A DNA stretch of 12,376 bases from NCBI GenBank assembly GCA_012523875.1, contig JAAYSW010000058.1:1-12376 (forward strand), given 5' to 3'. The notes under the pieces were generated by a model. That model was not told the origin of the DNA. It was given only the letters and a program-made list of their open reading frames with translations, and did no database searches. Position 1 is the stretch's first letter; the number at the start of each line of letters is the position of its first letter. A program made the position numbers and the translations under genes. This document shows, piece after piece, positions 1 through 7,150 of this stretch. This stretch comes from Clostridiales bacterium. GTDB taxonomy: Bacteria; Bacillota; Clostridia; Oscillospirales; Ruminococcaceae.

Positions 1-402
1 ACTGAAATATCTCTTACTCTTAAAGCTGCAATGGAAATGGGGTATAATAGAATCTGGGCTATATTCCAACCATTTACCTTTTCACGAACAGCAAGATTTT
101 TAGATGATTTTGCAGAAGCATTATCATTCGCTGATATTACTATTCTTACTGATATTATGGGTTCAAGGGAGAAGAATACATTTAATATCTTTGCTAAGGA
201 TTTAGGGAATAAAATTGATGGATGCATTTATTTTGCACAAGATGAAAATGAAGAACCGAATGATGAACGTAAAAACTTTAATTTTCAACAGGTTTGTGAT
301 TATGTCTGTGAAAATGCACAGGGTGGAGATCTTATAATAACCCTCGGTTGTGGTGATGTTTATAAAGTTGCAAAAATGATTTATAAAAAATTAAACGGAT
401 AA
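1..402 (+). CDS. murC: UDP-N-acetylmuramate--L-alanine ligase (MurC), C-terminal part
   Basis: The reading frame is open from base 1, so this is the last 133 residues of a longer protein. MurC is the cytoplasmic Mur ligase that adds L-Ala to UDP-MurNAc using ATP. The visible part is the C-terminal Mur ligase domain. It opens with T-E-I-x-x-T-L-K-A-A, the segment that follows the HHP motif in complete MurC proteins. It continues with FQPFTFSRTARFLDDFAEAL (family form FQPH-x-[YF]-[ST]-RT), then LTDIMGSREKNT, and ends with GGDLIITLGCGDVYKVAK, matching the usual GDL-x-[IL]-T-x-G-x-GD-[IV]-x-K motif. These match Firmicute MurC well. The stop is 19 bases before the preferred lexA start, so the two genes are probably co-transcribed. 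The catalytic P-loop and central domains lie outside the window. Confidence 0.95.
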   Translation, partial: TEISLTLKAAMEMGYNRIWAIFQPFTFSRTARFLDDFAEALSFADITILTDIMGSREKNTFNIFAKDLGNKIDGCIYFAQDENEEPNDERKNFNFQQVCDYVCENAQGGDLIITLGCGDVYKVAKMIYKKLNG

Positions 403-405
403 TTT

Positions 406-413
406 GGAAAGGA
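406..413 (+). promoter_or_regulatory. Ribosome binding site fixing the lexA start
   Basis: GGAAAGGA lies 8 bases upstream of ATG 422. It overlaps the alternative TTG at 404-406, so it supports the ATG and argues against the longer form. Confidence 0.75.
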
Positions 414-421
414 TAATTTCT

Positions 422-1003
422 ATGCTAAATGAAATGGCTTTAAATATATATGCCTATATTAAGGAGCGTATTGAAAGTGGTATCCCACCAACAATACGAG
501 AAATCTGTTCTGATTTAAATATCAAATCAACATCAACTGTTCATAAATATATTGGTATTCTTACGGAGGCGGGATACCTTGAGAAGATGGATAATCAAAA
601 CCGTGCGATTAAATTAAAAGGCTATAACTCTAGTAGCATACCTTTAATAGGTACTGTTACTGCTGGTGTGCCTATTACTGCTATCGAAAATATCACTGAT
701 TACATTCCCTGGACAACAAGCAAAAATGATTCTAACCCTCTTTTTGCACTCAAGATTAGAGGAGAAAGTATGATTAATGCAGGTATCAATCATGGCGATA
801 TCGTAATTGTAGAACAAGTGTCGGCTGTAGAGAATGGTGATATTGTAGTTGCTCTTATCGATTCTGAAGAAGCTACCGTAAAACGCTTCTTTAAAGAAAA
901 TGGTCAAATTAGACTCCAGCCTGAAAATAACCATATGGAGCCTATATTTGTCGATGATGCTGATATTTTAGGCAAAGTAATCGCCCTATTGCGTTATCTA
1001 TAA
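422..1003 (+). CDS. lexA: LexA, SOS-response repressor and self-cleaving serine protease
   Basis: This is a 193-residue LexA-family repressor. Residues 1-66 form the winged helix-turn-helix, with the family segments IPPTIREIC and STSTVHKYI and a wing ending in RAIKL. The rest is the S24 protease fold. The self-cleavage site is A81-G82 in TAGVP, the nucleophile S116 lies in GESM, and the general base K154 lies in ATVKRF. All catalytic parts are present, so RecA-stimulated self-cleavage is expected from family knowledge. I chose ATG 422 because GGAAAGGA sits 8 bases before it. An in-frame TTG at 404 would add six residues but overlaps that ribosome binding site. The gene follows murC by 19 bases, and I see no GAAC-N4-GTTC operator nearby, which is odd for a usually autoregulated gene. 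Confidence 0.95.
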   Translation: MLNEMALNIYAYIKERIESGIPPTIREICSDLNIKSTSTVHKYIGILTEAGYLEKMDNQNRAIKLKGYNSSSIPLIGTVTAGVPITAIENITDYIPWTTSKNDSNPLFALKIRGESMINAGINHGDIVIVEQVSAVENGDIVVALIDSEEATVKRFFKENGQIRLQPENNHMEPIFVDDADILGKVIALLRYL

Positions 1004-1042
1004 CAATTTATATAATAGATTTTAAAAAAGTAATTCTAGGTC

Positions 1043-1071
1043 TATGCAGATTTGAAAAAATGTATTATAAT
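1043..1071 (+). promoter_or_regulatory. Candidate promoter upstream of zapA
   Basis: A perfect TATAAT lies at 1066-1071, 38 bases before the zapA ATG. At 17-base spacing the -35 would be TATGCA (1043-1048), a poor match to TTGACA. A better -35-like TTGAAA at 1052-1057 would pair at 17 bases only with the weak TATGTA at 1075-1080. The -10 is convincing and the -35 assignment is not. The promoter would drive zapA, the U32 gene, dut and the DUF4321 gene. Confidence 0.4.
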
Positions 1072-1109
1072 GATTATGTATGTATTATTAAGAAGAACGG
1101 AGTGCTTTT

Positions 1110-1472
1110 ATGTTAAACAGGATTAAAATTGTTATTTGTGGTAAAGAATATACTTTAAAAACAGAAGAACCATCTACATACATATATGGATTGGCAAAAA
1201 ATTTAGAAAAAAGGATTTCTGAAACCTCATCCGAAACGGGTGCATCACCATATAATTCCTCTATTATGGTTTCTATGTCTTTACTTCATGAACTTGCAAA
1301 GGCAAATAGTAAAATTGATAGTGTTAGGAATCAGACTAAGGAATATGTCGATATGGCTGGAAAACTGAGGATTGAAAAGGATGTTATCTCAAAAGAAAAT
1401 GAAATTTTAAAAAATAAAATTGAACAGCTTGAAGCAAGCTTAAAGCTAAAAAGCCTTAAGGAAAAAATATGA
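1110..1472 (+). CDS. zapA: ZapA-family cell-division protein
   Basis: This 120-residue protein has the ZapA layout. An N-terminal beta-rich part (about 3-20, RIKIVICGKEYTLKTEE) leads into a helix with YIYGLAKNLEKRI. A long helical region (about 55-118) becomes a charged coiled coil rich in K and E at its end. ZapA binds FtsZ in the cytoplasm and bundles protofilaments at the division ring. The start has CGGAG at 1098-1102, 7 bases upstream. The last codon overlaps the U32 start as ATGA (1469-1472), indicating translational coupling. In Firmicutes zapA is often found just before a U32-family gene, so context supports the call. Small coiled-coil proteins are easy to misassign, but the N-terminal motif plus the neighbour makes this fairly secure. 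Confidence 0.85.
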   Translation: MLNRIKIVICGKEYTLKTEEPSTYIYGLAKNLEKRISETSSETGASPYNSSIMVSMSLLHELAKANSKIDSVRNQTKEYVDMAGKLRIEKDVISKENEILKNKIEQLEASLKLKSLKEKI

Positions 1473-3532
1473 ACAATAAATATATATCCCCTGAAATACT
1501 AGCACCTTGTGGGGGGCTTGAAAGCGTTTATGCTGCTATTCGTTGTGGTGCAAATGCTGTGTACCTCGGTGGCAAGGAGTTTTCTGCAAGGCAAAATGCG
1601 GCTAATTTTGATAACAATGAACTTAAAGAAGCAGTGAATTATTGCCATCTCTTTGGTGCTAAGGTGTATCTCACTATAAATACTGTTTTTTTTGATACTG
1701 AATTTGATGACTTAAAGGAATTTATTATACAATCTGCTATAATTGGTGTAGATGCGTTTATTATACAGGATTTGGGTGCATGCGAATTTATTAAAAAAAC
1801 TATACCAAATATCCCTTTACACGCATCTACCCAAATGACTATTCATTCACCAAATGGTGCCTTGTTTGCTAAAGAAATGGGCTTTTCTCGTGTAGTTGTA
1901 GCAAGGGAACTTAGTAAAAGCCAAATATCAAAAATCTGTAAAACTGATATTGAGGTTGAAGTTTTTGTGCATGGTGCCTTATGTGTATCGGTTTCTGGTC
2001 AATGCTATATGTCAGCGATTATTGGCTCTAGAAGTGCTAATAGAGGCTTGTGCGCCCAAGCTTGTAGGCTTCCTTTTACATCTAGCAATGATAAAAATGC
2101 CTGTGCATTATCGTTAAAGGATTTATCAATAATAAAATATTTAAGAGAACTCCTAGAAATCGGTGTTTCATCTTTCAAAATAGAAGGAAGAATGAAACGC
2201 CCTGAATATGTTGCAGCTTCTGTTTCTGCTTGTGTTAAGGCTATGAATAATGAAAAAGTTGATATGCACAAATTACGCTCAGTGTTTTCTAGGAGTGGTT
2301 TTACCGATGGTTATTACTCTGGTAATCATTATAATATGTTTGGGATACGTCAAAAAGATGATGTTGTTTCAGCTTTTGATGTTCTTCCTGATTTAAAAAA
2401 ACTTTATGAAAGGGAGCGTAAGGTTTCCTCGATTACATTTGATATATCTATCCATAAAAACTGCCCTACTACTATCACGGCAACTGATAGTGATGGATTT
2501 TCGGTATGCGTGGATGGTGATATTCCTCAAACCGCAATAAATAAACCTACTGATATCACCCAGATTGAAAATCAACTTAAAAAACTTGGGAATACAATAT
2601 ATGAGTTTGGTAGTGTTAATGCTGATATCGACGATGGTATAATGTTGACTGCATCTTCAATTAATAAACTAAGGCGTAAAGCTGTTGAGGAACTTGATAA
2701 AGCAAGGATTAAATACTTTACACCTGAATATAAAATAATAGATACACCTATTAAGTCTATTGCTGGTATAGAAAATATAAAAGAGCCTTCTATAAGGGTG
2801 CAGTTAAAAAAGATTGAGCAATTAAAAGGTGTAAATATTGATGGCATTGAATTCATAATTTTACCGATTAAGCAAATTGAGAAAGGTGCAAACTTACTCT
2901 TACCCTATGCTAATAAGGTTATTATAGAACCACCTAGATTTATTATAAATGAAAATGAAATTTATGAACAATTAAGTTATCTAAAAAAAACAGGCTTTAA
3001 AAGATTGTTATGTAATAATATTGCCTACATTAAAATGGGAAAAGAACTTGGATTTAAGTTGCATGGTGATTATGGGTTAAATATCACAAATTCGCATAGT
3101 TTAAAGTTCCTATCCAACAATAAACTTGAAGATTCCATATTATCATTTGAACTCAAGATAGAACAAATTACTAAACTTGATAGTACCATTCCTTTTGGTA
3201 TTATTGCTTATGGTAGATTACCTTTTATGCTCACAAGAAATTGTCCCATCAAAAATGAGGTTGGTTGTAAGAATTGCAATAAACTTCTAATCGATAGAAC
3301 AGGAAGAAAAATTATTGTAGACTGCCACGATGATTATGTGCAACTACTAAATCCCGAAATGTTATATCTTGCTGATAGGCTTAGTGAATTTAAAAATATA
3401 AGCTATATTACTTTAATGTTCCATGAGGAAACAGCTGATATGGTGAGCAGTATTATAAAACAATATCATAATCGAATGAAAAGTCCTCTTGAAAGGTACA
3501 CCAGAGGACTTTACTATAGAGGAGTTACTTAG
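1469..3532 (+). CDS. U32-family protein with DUF3656 region (RlhA/TrhP-like putative RNA hydroxylase)
   Basis: This 687-residue protein begins with the U32 barrel segment EILAPCGGLESVYAAIRCGA (residues 9-28). The U32 signature spans about 168-200, from HGALC to CAQACR, with cysteines 172, 179, 195 and 199. FKIEGRMKRPEYVA follows at about 236-249, then SGFTDGYYSG (276-285), which marks the long DUF3656-type members. A second Cys set lies near the C-terminus: C592, C600, C603 and C619, spaced C-x7-C-x2-C-x15-C, possibly for an Fe-S cluster or metal. U32 proteins are labelled peptidases. Known relatives RlhA and TrhP hydroxylate cytidine in 23S rRNA or uridine in tRNA using prephenate, and the long form with DUF3656 resembles RlhA more. 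Which RNA this one acts on cannot be read from sequence. It overlaps zapA by 4 bases. Confidence 0.88.
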   Translation: MNNKYISPEILAPCGGLESVYAAIRCGANAVYLGGKEFSARQNAANFDNNELKEAVNYCHLFGAKVYLTINTVFFDTEFDDLKEFIIQSAIIGVDAFIIQDLGACEFIKKTIPNIPLHASTQMTIHSPNGALFAKEMGFSRVVVARELSKSQISKICKTDIEVEVFVHGALCVSVSGQCYMSAIIGSRSANRGLCAQACRLPFTSSNDKNACALSLKDLSIIKYLRELLEIGVSSFKIEGRMKRPEYVAASVSACVKAMNNEKVDMHKLRSVFSRSGFTDGYYSGNHYNMFGIRQKDDVVSAFDVLPDLKKLYERERKVSSITFDISIHKNCPTTITATDSDGFSVCVDGDIPQTAINKPTDITQIENQLKKLGNTIYEFGSVNADIDDGIMLTASSINKLRRKAVEELDKARIKYFTPEYKIIDTPIKSIAGIENIKEPSIRVQLKKIEQLKGVNIDGIEFIILPIKQIEKGANLLLPYANKVIIEPPRFIINENEIYEQLSYLKKTGFKRLLCNNIAYIKMGKELGFKLHGDYGLNITNSHSLKFLSNNKLEDSILSFELKIEQITKLDSTIPFGIIAYGRLPFMLTRNCPIKNEVGCKNCNKLLIDRTGRKIIVDCHDDYVQLLNPEMLYLADRLSEFKNISYITLMFHEETADMVSSIIKQYHNRMKSPLERYTRGLYYRGVT
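3480..3512 (+). repeat. Perfect inverted repeat at the 3' end of the U32 gene
   Basis: AAAGTCCTCT (3480-3489) is the exact reverse complement of AGAGGACTTT (3503-3512), separated by 13 bases. The hairpin lies wholly inside the last codons of the U32 gene and ends about 19 bases before the dut ribosome binding site. No T-run follows, so it is not a classical terminator. It could be an RNA-processing or stability element, or chance within coding sequence. Confidence 0.5.
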
Positions 3533-3540
3533 GAGGATTT

Positions 3541-3981
3541 ATGGACTTATTTGTAAAAAAAATATCTGAAAAGGCTATCCTACCCTCAAGAAAAACAGAT
3601 GGAAGTGCTGGATTTGATATTTCTGCGTGTATAGATGTCCCAATTGAAATTAATCCCAGTGAAATTGTAAAAATTCCAACTGGAATAGCTATTAGGCCCT
3701 CAGAGGAAAACATTGCACTACTAGCATTCCCACGCTCAGGACTTGCCTCTAAATATGGTATCACGCTTGCAAATTCTGTGGGAGTCATAGATTCAGATTA
3801 TAGAGGTGAAATAAGTATTCCTTTGATTAATAATAGTGAAAAAACATTTATCATTGAGCCACAAATGCGTATAGCTCAAATAGTTATAATCCCTATAATA
3901 ATTCCAAATATCATCGAATCTGATTTGAATGATGATACAGAAAGAGGTAAAAAAGGCTTCGGATCAACAGGGCTGTTTTAA
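3541..3981 (+). CDS. dut: dUTP diphosphatase (trimeric dUTPase)
   Basis: The product is 146 residues, the normal length for a homotrimeric dUTPase, which hydrolyses dUTP to dUMP and PPi. This limits uracil in DNA and feeds dTMP synthesis. All five family motifs are visible: I, GSAGFDISA (21-29); II, PRSGLASKYG (64-73); III, GVIDSDYRGEI (81-91) with catalytic-position D84; IV, RIAQIVI (110-116); and V, RGKKGFGSTG (135-144) with the base-stacking F140. AGGAGG at 3531-3536 overlaps the U32 stop codon and sits 4 bases from the ATG, so translation is probably coupled to the upstream gene. It lies between the U32 and DUF4321 genes in the same direction. Confidence 0.97.
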   Translation: MDLFVKKISEKAILPSRKTDGSAGFDISACIDVPIEINPSEIVKIPTGIAIRPSEENIALLAFPRSGLASKYGITLANSVGVIDSDYRGEISIPLINNSEKTFIIEPQMRIAQIVIIPIIIPNIIESDLNDDTERGKKGFGSTGLF

Positions 3982-4017
3982 TGAATTTAGACATAAAAAA
4001 TTAAAGGAAGTGTAATA

Positions 4018-4278
4018 ATGAAAAAGAAAATAATATTAATATTTCTACTTATTGCTGCTGCTATTATTGGGAGTATTATAGCTACTGCTAGCAATGGTGT
4101 TACATATTTTAACTGGCTGAGTTATGCAAAATCAGTGGGAGTGCAACCGTTTACACTGGATGTTGTGTCAATTAACCTTACATTTGGAATAAACTTTTCG
4201 CTGAGCGTTGCACAAATTATATGTTTTATCATTGCACTTATTGTCTATCCAAGGGTAGTTAAAGGGCTTGATGTCTAA
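4018..4278 (+). CDS. DUF4321 small membrane protein
   Basis: This 86-residue protein has two hydrophobic segments, about residues 5-23 and 61-77. Between them is a conserved-looking centre, WLSYAKSVGVQPFTLDVVSI followed by NLTFGINFSLS. The pattern W-L-x-Y, then PFTLD, then LTFGxxxxL, resembles DUF4321, a small Firmicute membrane family that I recall being found near mreB or maf. Its function is unknown. The start is supported by AAAGGAAG (4003-4010), 7 bases upstream. It follows dut by 36 bases and probably ends that operon. Its place just before the mre genes suggests an envelope link, but that is context only. Confidence 0.75.
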   Translation: MKKKIILIFLLIAAAIIGSIIATASNGVTYFNWLSYAKSVGVQPFTLDVVSINLTFGINFSLSVAQIICFIIALIVYPRVVKGLDV

Positions 4279-4425
4279 ATAATTATTATTTTATATTTAT
4301 ACATAAATTATTCTTGGAATACAGCAATTATTATGAATAATTCTACATCTTGTACTAAAAATATATCTAGGCTTTTCAATTAATCTGCAAAAATAAATAA
4401 ATGTAAATTTTTCTATTAAAAATAG

Positions 4426-4454
4426 TTGTGTATAGTTAATTTTAGTGGTATAAT
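4426..4454 (+). promoter_or_regulatory. Promoter of the mreBCD-PBP2 cluster
   Basis: TTGTGT (4426-4431) and TATAAT (4449-4454) are separated by exactly 17 bases. TGG directly before the -10 gives an extended -10 element. This is one of the two best sigma-A-type promoter matches in the window. Transcription would start near 4461, leaving a leader of about 150 bases before mreB. Confidence 0.65.
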
Positions 4455-4505
4455 AAATAATATAGATTAAATTAGCTTATATTTTAATATTATAAAGGCA
4501 ATAAA

Positions 4506-4553
4506 ATGAATTTCATAGAAATACTTATGCTATATTTTATATACTTGGTATAA
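4506..4553 (+). CDS. Possible 15-residue leader ORF upstream of mreB
   Basis: ATG at 4506 opens MNFIEILMLYFIYLV and stops with TAA at 4551-4553. AAAGG (4494-4498) lies 7 bases upstream, a plausible ribosome binding site. The peptide is strongly hydrophobic after residue 5 and has no run of a single amino acid of the type used in classical attenuation. Its 3' half and stop codon lie inside the hairpin at 4529-4560, so translation would disturb that fold. It could be a regulatory leader peptide or a tiny membrane peptide. Chance is quite possible at this length and composition. Confidence 0.3.
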   Translation: MNFIEILMLYFIYLV

Positions 4554-4560
4554 ATATAGC
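4529..4560 (+). repeat. Hairpin in the mreB leader
   Basis: GCTATATT (4529-4536) pairs with AATATAGC (4553-4560). Inside it, TATAC (4540-4544) pairs with GTATA (4548-4552) around a TTG loop, leaving a 3-base bulge on the left. The total is 13 base pairs. A second, smaller hairpin is possible just after it: ATTCCA (4564-4569) with TGGAAT (4585-4590). The stem is mostly A/U and no clean T-run follows, so it looks regulatory or stabilising rather than a strong terminator. Confidence 0.45.
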
Positions 4561-4614
4561 TTTATTCCATGTAATTCATACTTGTGGAATTAATAGAGTA
4601 AAAGGAGATTTGAA

Positions 4615-5631
4615 ATGTTTACTAAAGACATTGGTATAGACTTAGGCACTGCTAATACATTGATTTATATGAGGGGAAAAGGCATAATTATACGTGAGCC
4701 TTCTGTTGTTGCAGTTAATACACGTACGGATAAGGCACGTTTTGTCGGTCAAGAAGCTAAGGATGTTATAGGTAGGACTCCAGGGTCTATAATTGCTGTG
4801 AGGCCGCTTAAAGATGGGGTTATTGCTGATTTTGATATAACCACTACGCTATTGCAAGAATTTATTAGAAAGGCTCTTGGTAACTCGATTTTTTCTAAAG
4901 CTCGTGTAGTTATCTGTATACCTTCAGGGGTTACTGCTGTTGAGCGTAGAGCTGTTAAAGAAGCTGCTGAAAATGCGGGTGCAAAGAGAGTTTCAATTAT
5001 TGAGGAACCTATGGCTGCTGCGATTGGAGCTGGGCTACCTGTTTCAGAACCTACTGGTAGCATGATTGTTGATATTGGCGGTGGTTCTAGTGAAGTTGCT
5101 GTACTTTCACTTGGTGGAATCGTTACCTCACGCTCAGTTCGTGTAGCTGGTGATGAGTTTGATTCATCTATTATTAATTTTATTAAAAGAAAATATAACC
5201 TACTCATAGGTGAAAGAACCGCCGAAAATATCAAGATTGAAATTGGCTCAGCTTATCCATGTGATGTCGAAGAGAGGATGGATATAAAGGGAAGAAACTT
5301 GCTTAATGGGTTGCCTGAGAATATTACAATAACCTCAACTGAAATTAGGGATGCTCTAGCAGAACCACTTTCAAGAATTGTCGAGGCTATTAAAATAACT
5401 TTAGAAAAAACCCCTCCTGAACTATCTGCTGATATTATCGACCAAGGTATCACTCTTGGTGGGGGTGGAGCTATGCTTAAAGGTATAGATAAGCTTATAA
5501 ATAAAGAAACAGGGATGCCTGTATATATTGCAGAATATCCAATGGATTGTGTAGCTGAAGGTACAGGAAGAATTATTGAAGACCTCGAAAAGTATCATGA
5601 AATACTACATGAAGAATCAAAGTATTATTAA
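4615..5631 (+). CDS. mreB: Rod shape-determining actin-like protein MreB
   Basis: The product is 338 residues, the normal length for MreB. This actin-fold ATPase forms short membrane-bound filaments that guide side-wall synthesis. The phosphate-1 loop GIDLGTANT is at 7-15, EEPMAAAIGAGLP at 130-142, the phosphate-2 loop VDIGGGSSEVAV at 152-163, and the adenosine region ITLGGGGAMLKGID at 279-292. The C-terminal AEYPMDCVAEGTG corresponds to the family segment AE-[DN]-P-x-x-CVA-x-GxG, with Y where an acidic or amide residue is usual. AAAGGAGA lies 6 bases before the ATG. It heads a cluster with mreC, mreD and a PBP2, the classic elongasome order. Mbl or MreBH paralogues have the same motifs, but position favours MreB proper. 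Confidence 0.96.
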   Translation: MFTKDIGIDLGTANTLIYMRGKGIIIREPSVVAVNTRTDKARFVGQEAKDVIGRTPGSIIAVRPLKDGVIADFDITTTLLQEFIRKALGNSIFSKARVVICIPSGVTAVERRAVKEAAENAGAKRVSIIEEPMAAAIGAGLPVSEPTGSMIVDIGGGSSEVAVLSLGGIVTSRSVRVAGDEFDSSIINFIKRKYNLLIGERTAENIKIEIGSAYPCDVEERMDIKGRNLLNGLPENITITSTEIRDALAEPLSRIVEAIKITLEKTPPELSADIIDQGITLGGGGAMLKGIDKLINKETGMPVYIAEYPMDCVAEGTGRIIEDLEKYHEILHEESKYY

Positions 5632-5690
5632 TATTAAATGTTATTCTTTTACAGGGGTGTTCAACATAATATTATAAGGGAGTTAGTATA

Positions 5691-6563
5691 ATGGGTGATT
5701 TCTTTAAAAGTGTAAAATTTAAAATAATTATCTGTATCCTTGCACTTTTAGTGGGAATTATGATATACTCTGTTACTCAAGGTGGTACTTCTATCGCAGG
5801 TTCTAACTTATTAGGGGGTGTTTTTAAGCCCGTGAGGAAGCTTTCTCATTCTATATCCAATAAAGTTGAAACTAAGATAGATATGTATATTAATGCCGGG
5901 GGTTATTATAACGAAAATCAAGCACTTAAAAAACAAATTTCTGAACTGTATAATAAACTCACAGAATATGAAAATGCAAAAAAAGAAATTGAGGAACTGC
6001 GTAAGTTTATTGGTATCAAGGAGGAAAATGAACAATACGAACTTTCCCCACCATGTTCTGTAATAGGACGAGTTGCTAATGATCCTTTTGGCTCGTTCAT
6101 CATTGACAGAGGAAGTAATGATGAAATAAAGGTTTATGATCCAGTTGTTACTGGTGAAGGGCTCGTTGGCGTTGTTGTGGAAGTTGCTAGTAATTATTCT
6201 ATTGTAAGGACTATTCTTTCTCCTGAGGTATCCCTTGGTGGGCTTTGCGTTGAAAGTAGGGATACTGGTATTGTTGAAGGGAGCGTTGACAAAGCTTCAA
6301 CAGGTCTATGTCAAATGGTTTATATAAATAAAGAGAATAATATACAAAAGGGGAACCTTATTATAACATCAGGAAATAGTGGGCTTTTCCCACAAGAGTA
6401 TATTATTGGTACTGTTGTTGAAACAGGAATTAATGAAAATGGATTAACTGCCTATGCCATTATACAACCTACCGTTGAAATAAATAAACTCACTACTGTT
6501 ATTGTAATAAAATCTATGCCGAGTGATAATGATAGCGAAAATGGTGAAATAAATGAAAACTAA
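5691..6563 (+). CDS. mreC: Rod shape-determining protein MreC
   Basis: This 290-residue protein has the MreC architecture: a short cytoplasmic start, one membrane helix (about 10-27), then an extracytoplasmic part. A coiled coil covers about 73-108, rich in K and E (NQALKKQISELYNKL, then NAKKEIEELRKFIG). The double beta-barrel MreC domain follows at about 120-275, with VIGRVANDPFGSFIIDRGS and VVTGEGLVGVV as characteristic segments. The last 15 residues are acidic and polar. MreC links MreB and MreD to PBP2 and can activate PBP2 in other bacteria. AAGGGAG is 8 bases before the ATG. The gene starts 59 bases after mreB and overlaps mreD by 11 bases. Confidence 0.94.
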   Translation: MGDFFKSVKFKIIICILALLVGIMIYSVTQGGTSIAGSNLLGGVFKPVRKLSHSISNKVETKIDMYINAGGYYNENQALKKQISELYNKLTEYENAKKEIEELRKFIGIKEENEQYELSPPCSVIGRVANDPFGSFIIDRGSNDEIKVYDPVVTGEGLVGVVVEVASNYSIVRTILSPEVSLGGLCVESRDTGIVEGSVDKASTGLCQMVYINKENNIQKGNLIITSGNSGLFPQEYIIGTVVETGINENGLTAYAIIQPTVEINKLTTVIVIKSMPSDNDSENGEINEN

Positions 6564-7101
6564 ATCAGTATTTCGATTATATGCTTTTATACGCTGGGTA
6601 TTTTATCTGCTCATTATTAGTACTGCTTTTATTTCATCCACCATCGGAACTTCAGTAAAGCCTATACTACTCATCCCTATTGCTATCTGCATTTCTATCA
6701 ACGAGGGTGATGAGATGACTGCTACAATTACTGGAATATTATCTGGATTACTTATGGATATTTCATTTGATAAAACATTCGGTTATAATGCGATTATACT
6801 AATCGGGTGTTGCGTCTTTACATCCCTACTTTTTAACCATCTATTAAGACCAAATGTTATAAACGCTTTTTTAGTGTGTGCTGTACTAGCATTTATTCAT
6901 GGAATTTTAGACTATTTATTTTATTATGCGATATGGGGATATGAAAACGTTAGTAAGATATTTTTTAGTTATACAATTATTAGTTGGATCTATACTTCTA
7001 TATCAACTATTTTTATTTATTTATTAATAAACTTAATCCATTCTAAATTCCAACCAAGGCGGATACATAGTATTGAGGAACCAATAGATAATGAAGACTA
7101 A
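6553..7101 (+). CDS. mreD: Rod shape-determining membrane protein MreD
   Basis: This 182-residue protein is very hydrophobic, with five or six likely membrane helices (about 11-31, 35-49, 55-70, 77-96, 101-126 and 137-163). The segment GILSGLLMDISFDKTFGYNA (61-80) matches the MreD signature G-x-x-x-GLxxD followed by GxxA. The C-terminal 20 residues are polar and probably cytoplasmic. MreD is the integral membrane partner of MreC in the elongasome. It overlaps the 3' end of mreC by 11 bases in another frame. Its ribosome binding site (GGTGA, 6543-6547) is modest, so coupling to mreC translation is likely. Sequence conservation in MreD is low, and position is a large part of the evidence. Confidence 0.9.
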   Translation: MKTKSVFRLYAFIRWVFYLLIISTAFISSTIGTSVKPILLIPIAICISINEGDEMTATITGILSGLLMDISFDKTFGYNAIILIGCCVFTSLLFNHLLRPNVINAFLVCAVLAFIHGILDYLFYYAIWGYENVSKIFFSYTIISWIYTSISTIFIYLLINLIHSKFQPRRIHSIEEPIDNED

Positions 7102-7119
7102 GTTTGTATCGCTTAAATC

Positions 7120-7150
7120 AATGAGGGCTCCGCTCTCATTTTCCTTTTAT
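7120..7150 (+). terminator. Terminator-like hairpin between mreD and the PBP2 gene
   Basis: AATGAGGGC (7120-7128) pairs with GCTCTCATT (7132-7140): nine pairs including one G-U, with a TCC loop. The 3' arm ends in TT and runs into TTCCTTTT (7141-7148), a T-rich but interrupted tail. This fits a weak intrinsic terminator or attenuator inside the operon. Overlapping the tail, CTTTTAT (7144-7150) can pair with ATAAAAG (7152-7158), giving a second small palindrome. No new promoter is visible before the PBP2 gene, so partial readthrough is the likely outcome. Confidence 0.6.

Larger units (their letters stand above)
4279..4614 (+). other. Long A+T-rich intergenic region upstream of mreB
   Basis: These 336 bases hold no full-length gene. 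The first 140 or so are very A+T-rich with only weak A/T palindromes, for example AATTATT/AATAATT at 4326-4342, and no convincing terminator. Next come a good promoter (4426-4454), then about 150 bases of likely transcribed leader. The leader has several possible hairpins, a 15-codon ORF (4506-4553) and the mreB ribosome binding site (AAAGGAGA, 4601-4608). The promoter, hairpin and ORF have separate entries. Confidence 0.7.

Noticed and set aside
43..48. TATAAT inside murC (also at 333-338) as possible lexA promoters
   Set aside because: Neither has an acceptable -35 at 16-18 bases, and both are plain coding sequence.
996..1023. ATCTAT/ATAGAT hairpin followed by TTTT after lexA, as a terminator
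   Set aside because: Only six A/T-rich pairs, with the left arm partly in the lexA stop region; too weak to annotate.
1519..1532. TGAAAGCGTTTATG, resembling a CcpA cre site
   Set aside because: The last bases do not fit the consensus and it lies inside the U32 coding region, where the codons explain it.
4333..4383. 16-codon ORF (ATG at 4333) in the gap before mreB
   Set aside because: It has no ribosome binding site at a useful distance and lies upstream of the likely promoter.
4749..5234. 161-codon open frame on the - strand opposite mreB
   Set aside because: It mirrors a strongly conserved mreB coding region and has no recognisable domain; a shadow frame.
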